Assembly (NCBI GenBank): GCA_948144175.1 | Contig: CANXME010002127.1 | Span: 62,001 to 126,000, forward strand | DNA: 64,000 bases | Reading direction: 5' to 3' | From: Closterium sp. NIES-65 | Taxonomy: Eukaryota; Streptophyta; Zygnematophyceae; Desmidiales; Closteriaceae | Shown: positions 21,689-30,830 of the stretch, in pieces | How the letters are laid out: each line of letters starts with the position of its first letter | How positions within the stretch are numbered: the first letter of the stretch is position 1 | Translations under genes and position numbers: made by a program | The notes under the pieces: generated by a model | The model's database searches: none | Told to the model about the DNA's origin: nothing | Seen by the model: only the letters and a program-made list of their open reading frames with translations

Positions 21689-22367
21689 CACCCCCATAGC
21701 CAAAGTGGGGTGTAATCAGCAGAGCAGGCAAAGCAATACAAGCTCAGGGTGGATCACAATGTCACCACACATTCTGAGCACAAGTTCAAGAAGAAATAGT
21801 TTAGAGTTCACAATTATAAGCAAAGCTAGTGGTAGTCACAACGGGCAAGTGAGGAGGAGGGAGAGTGAGGGGAGAGGAGATAGGAGGCGACGGCTGAAGC
21901 TGCAGACACACGGGCAACAGGAGGCAGACTGGCACAGCGGCTACCGGACAGCGCCCAGACTACAGGAGTAACAGGCCCCGCGGCTCAAATAGCGGCGGAC
22001 GGGCAACGGACCCACAGGCGGCTGGCGTAGAAGTCTAGCTCACTGGGCTACCGGGACAGCGCCCCGGACTACAGGTGCTGCTGACGACAAACTGGCAACC
22101 TCCGCTCATCCTCCCGCACACAGTCCCACCCCCCTGATACACACCCACTGCTACACCGCTAGCTCTACTCCCACGCACCCCCCTTAAACCCTAAACCCCA
22201 GTCTCCCACACAACCACCCCCCTCAGCGACAGCTGCAGCAGTGGGAGACGAAGGAGGAGGAGGAGCAAAGGGAGGAAGGCACACCGATCACCCCTATACC
22301 CGCCACCCCACAGCTCGCCCCTCCCGTCGTCCGTCGAGGCGACCTGAGGGGGCCGCTTGCGAACTAG

Positions 22368-22494
22368 CAGAATCAGAAGAAAGAAAGAGGATTGAACTAG
22401 CAAGAATGAGAATACAAATAGCAAACTCTAGAAGGGTTGTACTCGCTATAGAGCACCCCACTACAGGCTAGAACAATAAGATAATATTCTGACA
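22368..22494 (-). repeat. 5' LTR of N, end truncated
   Basis: Matches the 3' LTR up to ATTCTG and then diverges (CTAGTTCGC), so the CA end and primer-binding site are missing. The outer end abuts the CATCT duplication. Confidence 0.82.
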
Positions 22495-22634
22495 CATCTT
22501 TGCGCTGCTGGCAGCAAAACGACACTGGCAGCATCATTAGACACCGGTCGATGACGGTAGAATGATTTTCTAACAAGTCAATGGGTCTTATTAAAAATTC
22601 CTCTCTATCATCCATTCTCGTTCTCACTGTTAAC

Positions 22635-23335
22635 CAGGGCTGACGTTTCAAATCTAGGTACCCTGATGTCCACCAAAAAAAAAAAAAATAACCCTGAAGG
22701 CATATTTTCCAGAAAAGCAGCACCCTGATTGCTCAGTGTTGGGAAGTTATACAGTCTGAGTGTTCAGGGTCGAGAAGTCACGATCAGGGTACGTGTAGTA
22801 ACGCGCTGTGCATTATCGAAACTGAACTTTGATGGCGAATCTGTTCTGTGAAAGGGCGAATGTGCAATGTCAGATACATTTTACTGTGATTGGTCAAGAC
22901 CTTTGTGCTCTGACAGCTCAAATCTGCTGTGTCAGGGCCATTTCGCTGTGATTGGGCAAATTCGTTGCTCCGTACGGCGCGAATTCGCTTTGTCAACGCG
23001 AATTTTTAATGACGCTGGTGCTGTGACCAGTCAAGACGGGTTTGACTCACCAGTTTGACCCTCACTAGTGAACCTCGGAGTATCGAAAGAAAATTTCGAG
23101 GAACCTTCCTCCCGATAAACTTGCATGCAGGGTCCACAGAACGCATACTCTGTAGTGACAGACTCCAGAAATGACTTACACTGAGGCCTATTACACTGAA
23201 TCAGGGGCCATAAAACAATAACTCTGAGGCTCTCAGTGATGAAAATTTGACTACCCTGGAATTCCATTTTTCACAAACTCGATGGTCTGATCCGTCAGAC
23301 TAATCAGACTATTTACTCTGATAGCGTCAGCCCTG
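22635..23335. mobile_element. hAT-1: non-autonomous hAT element
   Basis: 701 bp with terminal inverted repeats CAGGGCTGACG / CGTCAGCCCTG and a perfect 8-bp target duplication CTGTTAAC (22627-22634, 23336-23343), both hallmarks of hAT elements. Many subterminal CCCTG/CAGGG motifs lie in the first 170 bp. No transposase frame. Its right-hand 270 bp match hAT-2 (42985-43915). Confidence 0.92.
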
Positions 23336-23343
23336 CTGTTAAC

Positions 23344-23556
23344 GATACATGAATTCCTACTTCTGCTTTCAGGACCGTTAGTCTAGCCTCTACAAAAATC
23401 CTACGGCTGCACTCAGCGCAACAAGTATCACGCTTCAATCAAACTATTTCTAGTTAGCCACCAAACCAATATGAACTGTCACAGTTGCGTGTGTGTTCTG
23501 TTTGGCAGCACTTTGAAAGCTGGCACACATGTGTTGTTCCAAGAAGAGAAAGCACT
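23344..23556. other. spacer between hAT-1 and the TruA gene
   Basis: AT-rich; presumably 3' UTR and terminator region of the - strand gene. No clear polyadenylation motif or other feature seen. Confidence 0.4.
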
Positions 23557-26500
23557 CTATTGCTCGAAATAACTGAGGCTGGGTGGCGGGGAGTCGGGCG
23601 GCGGAATGAGGGCAGTGGGGGGGTAGTCCACGCGCATGAGGGAGAGCCCCTGGGGCTTGGCGGTGGGCGCCACGCGTGCCAGCTGGCAGCGGTCCCCCGA
23701 GAGCAGGAGGTCCGTGACTATAGAGGGGGGCAGCGTGCCAGCTCCTATTTGCAGCAGTAGGCCCACCTGGAGGGAGGAGGCGTAGGGAGTGACGCGGAGA
23801 GACGAGAAGGGAGGACAGGATGAAGAGGAGGGTTTAGCGCAAAGCCAAGTGTGCAGATACCCACAGCATGTGGGCTGGGCTGACAAGAGGGGGCGGTGAG
23901 AACATGGAGACGGCATGAGTGGTTACAGATATGGAGCGCTGTGACAGGAGAGGCAGGGACGATGGCGCTAATCATAGGAGCTGTGCCTCACCATGCTGCA
24001 TCTCACCATGCTGCATCTCACCATGCTGCATCTCACCATGCTGCATCTCACCGTGCTGCATCTCACCATGCTGCATCTCACCACGCTGCATCTCACCATG
24101 CTGCATCTCACCATGCTGCATCTCACCATGCTGCATCTCACCATGCTGCATCTCACCATGCTGCATCTCACCATGCTGCATCTCACCATGCTGCATCTCA
24201 TCATGCTGCATCTCACCATGCTGCATCTCACCATGCTGCATCTCACCATGCTGCATCTCACCATGCTGCATCTCTCCATGCCGCATCTCACCACACTGCA
24301 TCTCACCACACTGCATCTCACCATGTTGCGGACCTGCCGATAGAGAAACCCCGATCCCTCCACCTCAAAGCGGAACACAGGTGACGGCTCTCCCTGCACT
24401 CACGGGGAGACACACAGCAGCAAGCGTGAGGGGCTTGGGTGGATGATGCAAAGAGTGTCAAGATAGAGGCGTGCCACGATGCATGGTGCCACGATGCATG
24501 GTGCCACGATGCATGGTGCCACGATGCATGGTGCCACGATGCATGGTGCCACGATGCATGGTGCCAAGGTGCGTGGTGGGACTGCATAGCTCACAGCGCC
24601 ACCGTAGCATTACAGTCCCTCACTCCCCCTCCCTCCTCCCCCAGTTCCTACCGAAACCAGTTCAGACCGAGGCATCTTCCCCACAGCGCCCTTCTCCTCG
24701 TCCTCCAACTAAGGGTATTCGTCTGGGGTTCTCAGCCAGCAATACTCCCTCATACTTCAACCCCCCACTCCAAGTGCATTGCACCTCGTCCACCGTGCCC
24801 TGCCAGCAGTCCGCCTCCCCCACCAGCTCGAACCGTGTGATCTCCCTCACCGCGCCCTTCTCCTTCGCCTCGCACGCGTTGGCGAACGCCGCAAAGTCGC
24901 GCCGCCCCTCAAACAGCCGAGCCGCCTGCGCCATGAGGGGGCGGTCCAGCGGGCCGCGTGAGTAGGAGAGCAGCGTGGCGCGGCGGTGCGGCAGCAGGAG
25001 CGGGGTGGGGCTGTTGAGCACGGTGTAGTGATAGCGCTTGCTGCACGCGTGCAGGCGCGCGTGGAAGGATAGTGGCACGGCGCGCAGCGAGCGCACGCGG
25101 ATGGCGGGTGGCAGCAGCGCGTTGAGAGCGCGGTGCATGCGGGGCAGGTCGCATATGGGGGAGGGGGTGGTGAAATGGGCTACCTGATGGGACGGAGGGA
25201 GGGCAACAAATGGGAGGAAGTGAGTAAATCACCGTGAAGTATTATTGACACACTGATCCAACTGCTGCTCTCACGCTGGAAATGCCGACCGCCAAGCATG
25301 CACACCTTGCATACCTGCCCCCAGGCATGCACGCCAGCATCGGTGCGCGAGGCACCGGTGACCCCCAGCTCGGCGCTGCCCTCCCGCGTGTACGTGGCCA
25401 GCGCCGCCTCCACCGCCCCCTGCACTGTGGGCCGCTGCGCCTGGCGCTGCCAGCCTGCCTTGGCGGGGTGGGGCAGAGGGGTGAGAGGCGCGGAGCAGCG
25501 GGGGGGGGAGCAGAGTGGAGAGGAGCAGAGTTGGGAGGAACTGAGGTCAAGGGAAGGCTCACGCAGCATGCACGCACCATGTACCATGCACCATGTACCA
25601 TGCACCATGCAACATGCACCACGCACCACGCACCATGCACCATGCACCATGCACCATGCACCACGCACCATGCACCATGCACCATGCACCATGCACCACG
25701 CACCATGCACCATGCACCATGCACCATGCACCATGCACCACGCACCATGCACCATGCACCATGCACCACGCACCATGCACCATGCACCATGCACCATGCC
25801 CCACACAGCATCATGTGTGGGATCGCTTTGCATCACTTCGCTGTGCTCCTTCACAGGGGCGCCAGAAGGCATGCGGGCGCGGAGCATGCAGCAGGGCACG
25901 TGGCGGGGGGCATGCGGCGGGGGGTATGCAGCCGGGGGCATGTGGCATGCCGTGTGCTTGTCTCACCATAGAAGTGCGTGCCGTCGTACGCCAGCACCAT
26001 CATGTACCGCCGCCGCCCCTTCCATGCCCAATCGCCGCCGCCACTGCTGCCGACCTTGCCCTCTCCACCTTCTTCCGCCACTGCCTCTGTGCCCTCCATT
26101 TCACTCCCACTTTCACTTTCTCCACCTCCCCTCTCCATATCCTCATCCCCCTCGTTTTCCTCCTCACCGTCCCTCTCGCCCCACTCTGCGCTCGCCCGGA
26201 TCCTTCCCCCGCCAATCCTCTCCCCCGTCCCCCCAACCGTCCTTCCCCCCGTCCTCCCCACCGTCCACTGAGCCCCTCGCCCATTGACTAGCCAGGAGCC
26301 GCGTGCAGCTGACGTCATCGCCCAACCGCACCTGCGCTGCCGCCTCTCCGCCCATCCCCGCGCCCTCGCCACTTCGGCGCCCCTTCCAGCCGCAGCTGCG
26401 CGCACCGTCCGCCTCAGCTGGCCCATCCGCCTCCGCGCTTCCCCGCAGCGCATCGCGCCGCCATCAAACCGCTCCGCGAGCTCAGCAGTGGCTTCGGCTG

Positions 26501-26612
26501 CGCGACGTGGCAGGTAGCCATTGGCAGCGAGGCATAGTGTGCGAGAGTGGTGACAGCAACGAGGAGGCGCGGACGTGAAGGGGAGGATGGGGAAAGAGGC
26601 AATGCGGGGCAT
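23557..26612 (-). CDS. tRNA pseudouridine synthase, TruA family, five exons
   Basis: Isomerises uridine to pseudouridine in the tRNA anticodon stem-loop. Exons on the - strand: 26612-25967, 25454-25315, 25183-24785, 24393-24322, 23766-23557; all introns are GT-AG and the phases fit, giving 488 codons. Core signatures cross the splice sites: [14 protein letters not shown] (residues about 207-219), [18 protein letters not shown] with the catalytic Asp at about 254, RDFAAFAN (exon 3), [15 protein letters not shown] (exon 4/5) and [16 protein letters not shown] near the end. Residues 1-200 are non-conserved: an Arg/Ala-rich start ([12 protein letters not shown]...) that could be an organelle transit peptide, then an acidic stretch (about 147-188). 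This is the one clear host gene in the window. The start is the first ATG after a TATA-like box. Introns 1, 3 and 4 hold minisatellites. The exact substrate position (TruA 38-40 versus Pus-type) cannot be told from sequence. Confidence 0.93.
23986..24321 (-). repeat. 15-bp minisatellite in TruA intron 4
   Basis: About 22 units of CTCACCATGCTGCAT (+ strand), that is CATGGTGAGATGCAG in the gene sense. The array runs right up to the exon 4 donor, whose CATG|GTGAG is itself one unit. No unit contains an in-frame stop in the exon 4 frame. Confidence 0.95.
24472..24570 (-). repeat. 15-bp minisatellite in TruA intron 3
   Basis: Six to seven units of GCCACGATGCATGGT, with sharp edges. It lies about 80 bp inside the acceptor side of intron 3. 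Confidence 0.93.
25569..25800 (-). repeat. 7-bp minisatellite in TruA intron 1
   Basis: About 33 units of ACCATGC, some with ACCACGC. In the gene sense GCATGGT. It produces long open frames on both strands that are not genes. Confidence 0.95.
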
Positions 26613-26740
26613 GTGGGAGACGCGTGGGGTGGAGGCAATCCAAGGGCAATAGCGTATTACCTAATCCTTGGCTCCCTAATCGCCTCTCCCTGCTAGGCGC
26701 AACCTACGCTACTAGCAAGAGGCGGGGTGAAGGATGAAGG

Positions 26741-26750
26741 GAATATATAG
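26741..26750 (-). promoter_or_regulatory. TATA-like box upstream of the TruA gene
   Basis: CTATATATTC on the - strand about 130 bases before the ATG. CG-rich sequence lies between. The 3' LTR of D begins about 250 bp further upstream, so the promoter interval is short. Position-based inference. Confidence 0.4.
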
Positions 26751-27001
26751 CGGTTGGGCTGGGTAAAAATTGTTACTGACCACCACATAAGTTCAAACAA
26801 GTTTGAAAAACAATCCAAAAGGAATTTTCATTTTCCTTATCAGGGTTGACTCCTTCACGTACAACCCTGCATTTTCTGACTTCTCACGTTCGGCCGACAT
26901 CCACGATTTCGAGGCTACTCCGCGTTGCTTTCAATTTTCCCTTCGCCATACCTGCTGCGATCAAAGGTTGATCGTCCATAGGATTGTTAGAGTACGGTAG
27001 G
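26751..27001. other. TruA upstream region abutting D
   Basis: AT-rich, with CAGGGTTGAC and ACCCTG motifs (26841-26870) like the subterminal motifs of hAT-3. No ends or duplication that would define an element were found. Confidence 0.35.
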
Positions 27002-27121
27002 TTGGTAATGATGATTCAACAATCGAGAAGTTTTGGTACAAAAGTGAAACCTAAGGGGTTGTACCCCACAGTGAGTACCCAAAGCCTACCTAAACTAAAA
27101 CATATAAACATATGTTTGACA
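27002..27121 (-). repeat. 3' LTR of D
   Basis: TGTCAAACATATG... on the - strand, 120 bp, preceded (in that sense) by the PPT hairpin (complement of 27122-27150). Confidence 0.83.
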
Positions 27122-27347
27122 CACCCCCATAGGCAAAGTGGGGGAGAACAGAGGGTCACAAGGCCAGGCAGGAAATGCAAAGCAAGCTCAGGGTGGATCA
27201 CAACGTCACCACGCAGTCTGAGCACAAGCAAAAGGCCACAAGGCCAGTTCACATGCAGAGATATATATGTAACAACTACAGCACAGTGATCTCTACCTAC
27301 AAGAGCAAGCATCCACGTCTACATATAGATCACAGTACAAACGAAGC

Positions 27348-27456
27348 CTACAGCAAGTGAGGAAGCGTGGGCACAAGGCCTAACAAAGTGCAGAAACGCT
27401 GATGATCACCAGGCGGAAGCGCCTTGGTGAATATATCAGCAGTGTTGGTCCGAGTG
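27348..27456 (-). pseudogene. D RNase H C-terminus
   Basis: Encodes TNTADIFTKALPPGDHQRF...LPHLL and a TAG at 27348-27350, the normal polyprotein end in this family. Its upstream half lies beyond hAT-3, at 29352-29859. Confidence 0.85.
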
Positions 27457-27527
27457 CAAGGCTCTCGTTATCAGGGTAAAATACCCTTTTTGCACTGACT
27501 GGCGGCCGCTTTTTTTTCAGTTACCCT

Positions 27528-27669
27528 TGTCAGTAGAGCTACACTGTGAGATCCCCGATCGATCCTAGGGGGGGTTACAGGTGCGTTTGCCTGGGGGGTT
27601 ATGGGCGCACTGACCCGCTACTGAAACAAGCCCTTTTATCCCAATGGTCTAGTGGTTGGGATTCTGACA
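27528..27669 (+). repeat. 5' LTR of TRIM-1, with tRNA-like 3' end
   Basis: TGTCAGTAGAG...TTCTGACA. Bases 27639-27664 (TCCC...GGATTC) resemble the 5' half of a eukaryotic tRNA-Glu gene and include a perfect pol III A-box match TGGTCTAGTGG (27645-27655). Confidence 0.9.
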
Positions 27670-28412
27670 TGTTATCAGAGCTAATTACGACCTGGCCTGT
27701 GGGCCCGCCCTACGCTTCCGCTATGATTTTTCGGTCGCGCGCCTAGGGCGCGTGACGATTTTTACCTTGTCCCGCCCACGGGTGTGTGACTCCTACTCTG
27801 CCCGTCGCGCGCCCCGTGGCACGCGACGGTGCCCTTCAACTGCCCATCGTGCGCCCCGTGGCACACGATGGTGCCCTACTCGTCGTGCGCCCCTAGGCAC
27901 ACGATCGGGCCCTCTTTCTTCTCCTACCCGTCGTGCGCCCCGTGGCACTGGCACGCGACGGGCCTTTCCGCCCCTGCTCTCCCTGAAGCCGCCCCTGGCC
28001 CATCTGCACCGACACCTTTTCTCCGCTCTGCGGCTTTCTTCCCGCCCACCCCCTCCTCCTTTGTCTCCCTGCAGCCGTGGGGAGGAGGGTATGGGGGTGG
28101 AGGGTGTTGGAGTGTTGGGTCACCTCTCTCCCTTCCCCTCCTCCTTCTTTCAGTCCCACCGCTGCAGCTGCCGCTGGGGGGGGAGGGTGTGAGGATGTGG
28201 GGGAGCAGGGGGAGTGGTACCGGGGTGGCGGGTGTGAGGCAACATGCAGCCGTCCCTCCACCACTCCTCACTTCCCCCCCTTCTCTGCTGCTCTTGCAGC
28301 AGTGTGGGGGAGGGGAAGGAGGAGGGTGAGGAGATGGAAGGGGTACCTGCTGTTGCTTGCTATTCTTTTGAATGGCGTAACTACATATCTACCTACAAGC
28401 ATTATGGGGGCG

Positions 28413-28671
28413 TGTCGAAATATATTTGTCATGTTTTATAACTGCTTGTAGTTGTAGTTAGTGTAGTTATTTAAACTGTTGTTGGTGGTGCACCTTATTT
28501 GGTTTCTATGCTATATGTACCCTTGAACCTATAGTGAAACCATCACTTTTCTCCAATTCTCTCCCTCAACTCACTCGATACCTCGCCTAGGGTAAAACCT
28601 ACTCACACCTTAGTTCGGGCCTAGGCTACTAAGCCTAGGCCCTTCCTTTCAACTTACCTCATATTTTGACA
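28413..28671 (+). repeat. LTR of a second family inside TRIM-1
   Basis: 259 bp, TGTCGAAATA...TTTTGACA, followed by the primer-binding site TGGTATCAGAGCGG and a B-box-like GGTTCGAATCT (about 28695). Same family as the solo LTR at 58651-58890 (GTAGTTAGTGTAGTTATT, GGTGGTGCACC, CTAGGCTACTAAGCCTAGG). It has no target duplication of its own, so it looks like a recombinant part and not a solo insertion. Confidence 0.82.
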
Positions 28672-28764
28672 TGGTATCAGAGCGGTCTTGGGTTCGAATC
28701 TCGGTGTATGCACATGTTGGCCGTTGCCATTGTGCTCAGTCCTGGGCCTCCCAGTGTGGGGGGG

Positions 28765-28906
28765 TGTCAGTAGAGCTACACTGTGAGATCCCCGATCGAT
28801 CCTAGGGGGGGTTACAGGTGCGTTTGCCTGGGGGGTTATGGGCGCACTGACCCGCTACTGAAACAAGCCCTTTTATCCCAATGGTCTAGTGGTTGGGATT
28901 CTGACA
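28765..28906 (+). repeat. 3' LTR of TRIM-1
   Basis: Identical by eye to 27528-27669; preceded by a G-run (28758-28764) serving as polypurine tract. Confidence 0.92.
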
Positions 28907-29351
28907 ACCCTTTCACAGGCAAGGTAATGGATTTTTTACCATAGGCCAGAAAGTGTAAGTTTTTTTTAACCCTTTGAAAAAGCAGCGTAAGTAATTCATT
29001 TCCCTGACTGTACACTATACGATCTCAGTCATACTGTCACGGAATGCTCCGAAGCCAGACGAAACACTATCCGGCCCCTGCAAAATGCTCCGAACAGCAA
29101 GACTCGTACCTGCGACCTTACGAATCTTATCTGTAATCGAACAAACTTACCCACTAATGCTGACGTCCACGCGCTTAGCGTTTTACATATAATCTTTAAA
29201 GAAAAAATACCCTGGCCCAACAGACTAGCTTTGTTTTTACCCTGCTTTTGTCAGGGAAACAAATTTTTTACCCTACACATCAGGGTTGACTATACCTAGA
29301 ACCCTGATTACTAAGGGTGGCCCAAAACGAATCTGAAGCCCTGCCCGAGTG

Positions 29352-29859
29352 GCCACGTGAGCAAGACGAAGCTGACCACGCTACTGCAACTCTCGAGCCA
29401 GGAAGTAACGCAGAGCGATGTGCTTTGTTCTGTGCTCCAGTCTGTCAGAATCCCAACCACTAGACCATTGGGATAAAAGGGCTTGTTTCAGTAGCGGGTC
29501 AGTGCGCCCATAACCCCCCAGGCGAACGCGCATGTAACCCTCTCCAGGATCAATCGTGCATCCACAGTGCAGATCTACTGACACAGTCTGTGCTCCTGAC
29601 ACAAGGCAATGGCGGCCTTGTTGTCGACATACAGCACTGGAGGAGAACGAGGCCGCTCTCCAAGGTCGGTCAGCAGGTAGGTGAGCCAGCGTAACTCCTG
29701 TGCAGCCATGGCTGTGGCGTAGATCTCTGCCTCACAACTGGAGTTAAGAACTGAAGACGAGCGTGTAGAACGCCAAGAAACTGAACCAGAGCCAAGGCTG
29801 AAGGTGTAACCCTGTGACGACCGCTGCGTAGCCAGGTCGTCAACCCAAGAAGCGTCCGA
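29352..29859 (-). pseudogene. D RNase H middle part
   Basis: Encodes the family RNase H (SSQGYTFSLGSGSVSW, SSCEAEIYA, YVDNKAA and RTKHIALRYFLARELQ), interrupted by the solo LTR at 29443-29583. The upstream part continues at 37408 on the far side of E7. Confidence 0.85.
29443..29583 (-). repeat. solo LTR of the TRIM-1 family in D
   Basis: 141 bp with TGTCAG...CTGACA ends and perfect duplication CAGTC (29438-29442, 29584-29588). On the - strand it matches the TRIM-1 LTR along its length, including the tRNA-Glu-like segment and A-box. Confidence 0.92.
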
Positions 29860-29864
29860 GTGAC

Positions 29865-29996
29865 TGTCAGAATATTATAGCTTACTTATTTGTGTAGGCT
29901 ATAGTGGGGTATCCCATAGGGGGTACAACCCAACTAGAGTTTCCTATTTGTACTCACTTCATTCATAGTCATTTCATTCTCGTTCTAACTTTCTCA
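29865..29996 (+). repeat. 5' LTR of E7
   Basis: TGTCAGAATATT...CTTTCTCA, 132 bp; PBS follows at once. Confidence 0.95.
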
Positions 29997-30219
29997 TGGT
30001 ATCGAGCAGGTTCCCCCGTGGGAACTGTGCTAAGGGCCCACCACATCGAACCTTTTTTTTTTCTGCCCGGAGCGCGCTCCGGGCCCTTGCTCTTACCTTT
30101 TTTTCGATCTGCCCAAACGGCCCGAGCGCCGCCTTAGCGAGCCGCCCGCCCTAGCAGCCCGAGCGCCGCCTTAGTGCCCGCGCCCCGCTGCCCGCCCGCG
30201 CGCCGCCTTAGCGGCCCCG

Positions 30220-30830
30220 CCGTCCCTGATCTCACGGCCCCGCCGCCTCAGCGCTCACGGCCCCGCCGCCCCTGATCTCGCGGCCCCGCCGCCCCAGCGC
30301 TCCCGGCCCCGCCGCCCCTGATCTCACGGCCCCGCCGTCCCTGATCTCGCGGCCCCGCCGCCCCAGCGCTTCCGGCCCCGCTGCCCCTGATACGCGGCCC
30401 CGTTGCCCCGGCGCTCCCGGCCCCGCCGCCCCTGATACGCGGCCCCGCCACCCCAGCGCTCCCGGCCCCGCCGCCCCTGATCTCACGGCCCCGCCGTCCC
30501 TGATCTCGCGGCCCCGCCGCCCCAGCGCTCCCGGCCCCGCCGCCCCTGATCTCGCGGCCCCGCCGCCCCAAGCGCTCCCGGCCCCGCCGCCCCTACTACG
30601 CGGCCCCGCCGCCCCAGCGCTCCCGGCCCCGCCGCCCCTGATCTCACGGCCCCGCCGTCCCTGATCTCGCGGCTCCGCCGCCCCAGCGCTCACGGCCCCG
30701 CCGCCCCTGATCTCGCGGCCCCGCCGCCCCAAGCGCTCCCGGCCCCGCCGCCCCTACTACGCGGCCCCGCCGCCCCTGGTCTCGCGGCCCCGCCGCCCCG
30801 GCACTCACGGCCCCGCCGCCCCTTGCTCTC
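30220..30830 (+). repeat. leader tandem repeats of E7
   Basis: Repeats around CCCCTGATCTCGCGGCCCCG and CAGCGCTCCCGGCCCCGCCG in higher-order units. The long - strand open frames here (GRRGREIRGGGAGSAG repeats) are repeat artefacts. A second array of CCGAGCCGCC units covers about 30840-31070. Confidence 0.85.

Larger units (their letters stand above)
21559..22494 (-). mobile_element. N: TRIM-like non-autonomous LTR element
   Basis: A 936-bp element with about 128-bp LTRs at 21559-21688 (3' on the - strand) and 22368-22494 (5') and a perfect 5-bp target duplication CATCT (21554-21558, 22495-22499). The internal region has no polyprotein. Next to the 3' LTR it keeps the block shared with the autonomous copias here (AATGTGTGGTGAC, TGATCCACCCTGAGC, then the PPT hairpin). 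The 5' LTR has lost its last bases and the primer-binding site, so this copy should be dead. The downstream internal part resembles that of F. Confidence 0.88.
27528..28906 (+). mobile_element. TRIM-1: young non-autonomous LTR element
   Basis: 1,379 bp with 142-bp LTRs (27528-27669, 28765-28906) that are identical by eye, and a perfect target duplication ACCCT (27523-27527, 28907-28911). Primer-binding site TGTTATCAGAGC at 27670. The internal region has no polyprotein. It contains a series of hairpins (27800-27960), a GC-rich part ending in EQGEWYRGG-like coding (about 28205), then a complete LTR of another family with its own PBS (28413-28685), then a G-run PPT before the 3' LTR. Identical LTRs mean a very recent insertion, so a mobilising partner exists or existed recently. 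Confidence 0.93.
27457..29343. mobile_element. hAT-3: hAT-like insertion in D
   Basis: Ends CAAGGCT...AGCCCTG form imperfect inverted repeats. Flanks TCCGAGTG (27449-27456) and CCCGAGTG (29344-29351) are an 8-bp duplication with one mismatch, sitting inside the D RNase H frame. Subterminal CAGGGTAAAA and TTTTACCCTG motifs are frequent. No transposase. TRIM-1 is inserted within it, leaving about 500 bp of its own sequence. Confidence 0.68.

Noticed and set aside
23986-24320. CRISPR-like array of short repeats
   Set aside because: Units are contiguous 15-mers without spacers, inside an intron of a eukaryotic gene.
23968-24446. Long ORFs in all frames of the 15-bp array (for example [10 protein letters not shown] or [10 protein letters not shown] proteins)
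   Set aside because: Unit length is a multiple of three, so several frames are open by default; only the - strand frame continuing exon 4 is of interest.
25242-25941. 190-250 codon ORFs over the ACCATGC array
   Set aside because: They run through intron 1 repeats of the TruA gene; only the exon 1 and exon 2 parts are coding.
26841-26875. A further hAT end (CAGGGTTGAC...) upstream of the TruA gene
   Set aside because: No matching second end or 8-bp duplication could be found.
28676-28710. tRNA gene at the B-box-like GGTTCGAATCT
   Set aside because: No acceptor stem or anticodon arm around it; it directly follows a TGGTATCAGAGC primer-binding site, so it belongs to an LTR element leader.
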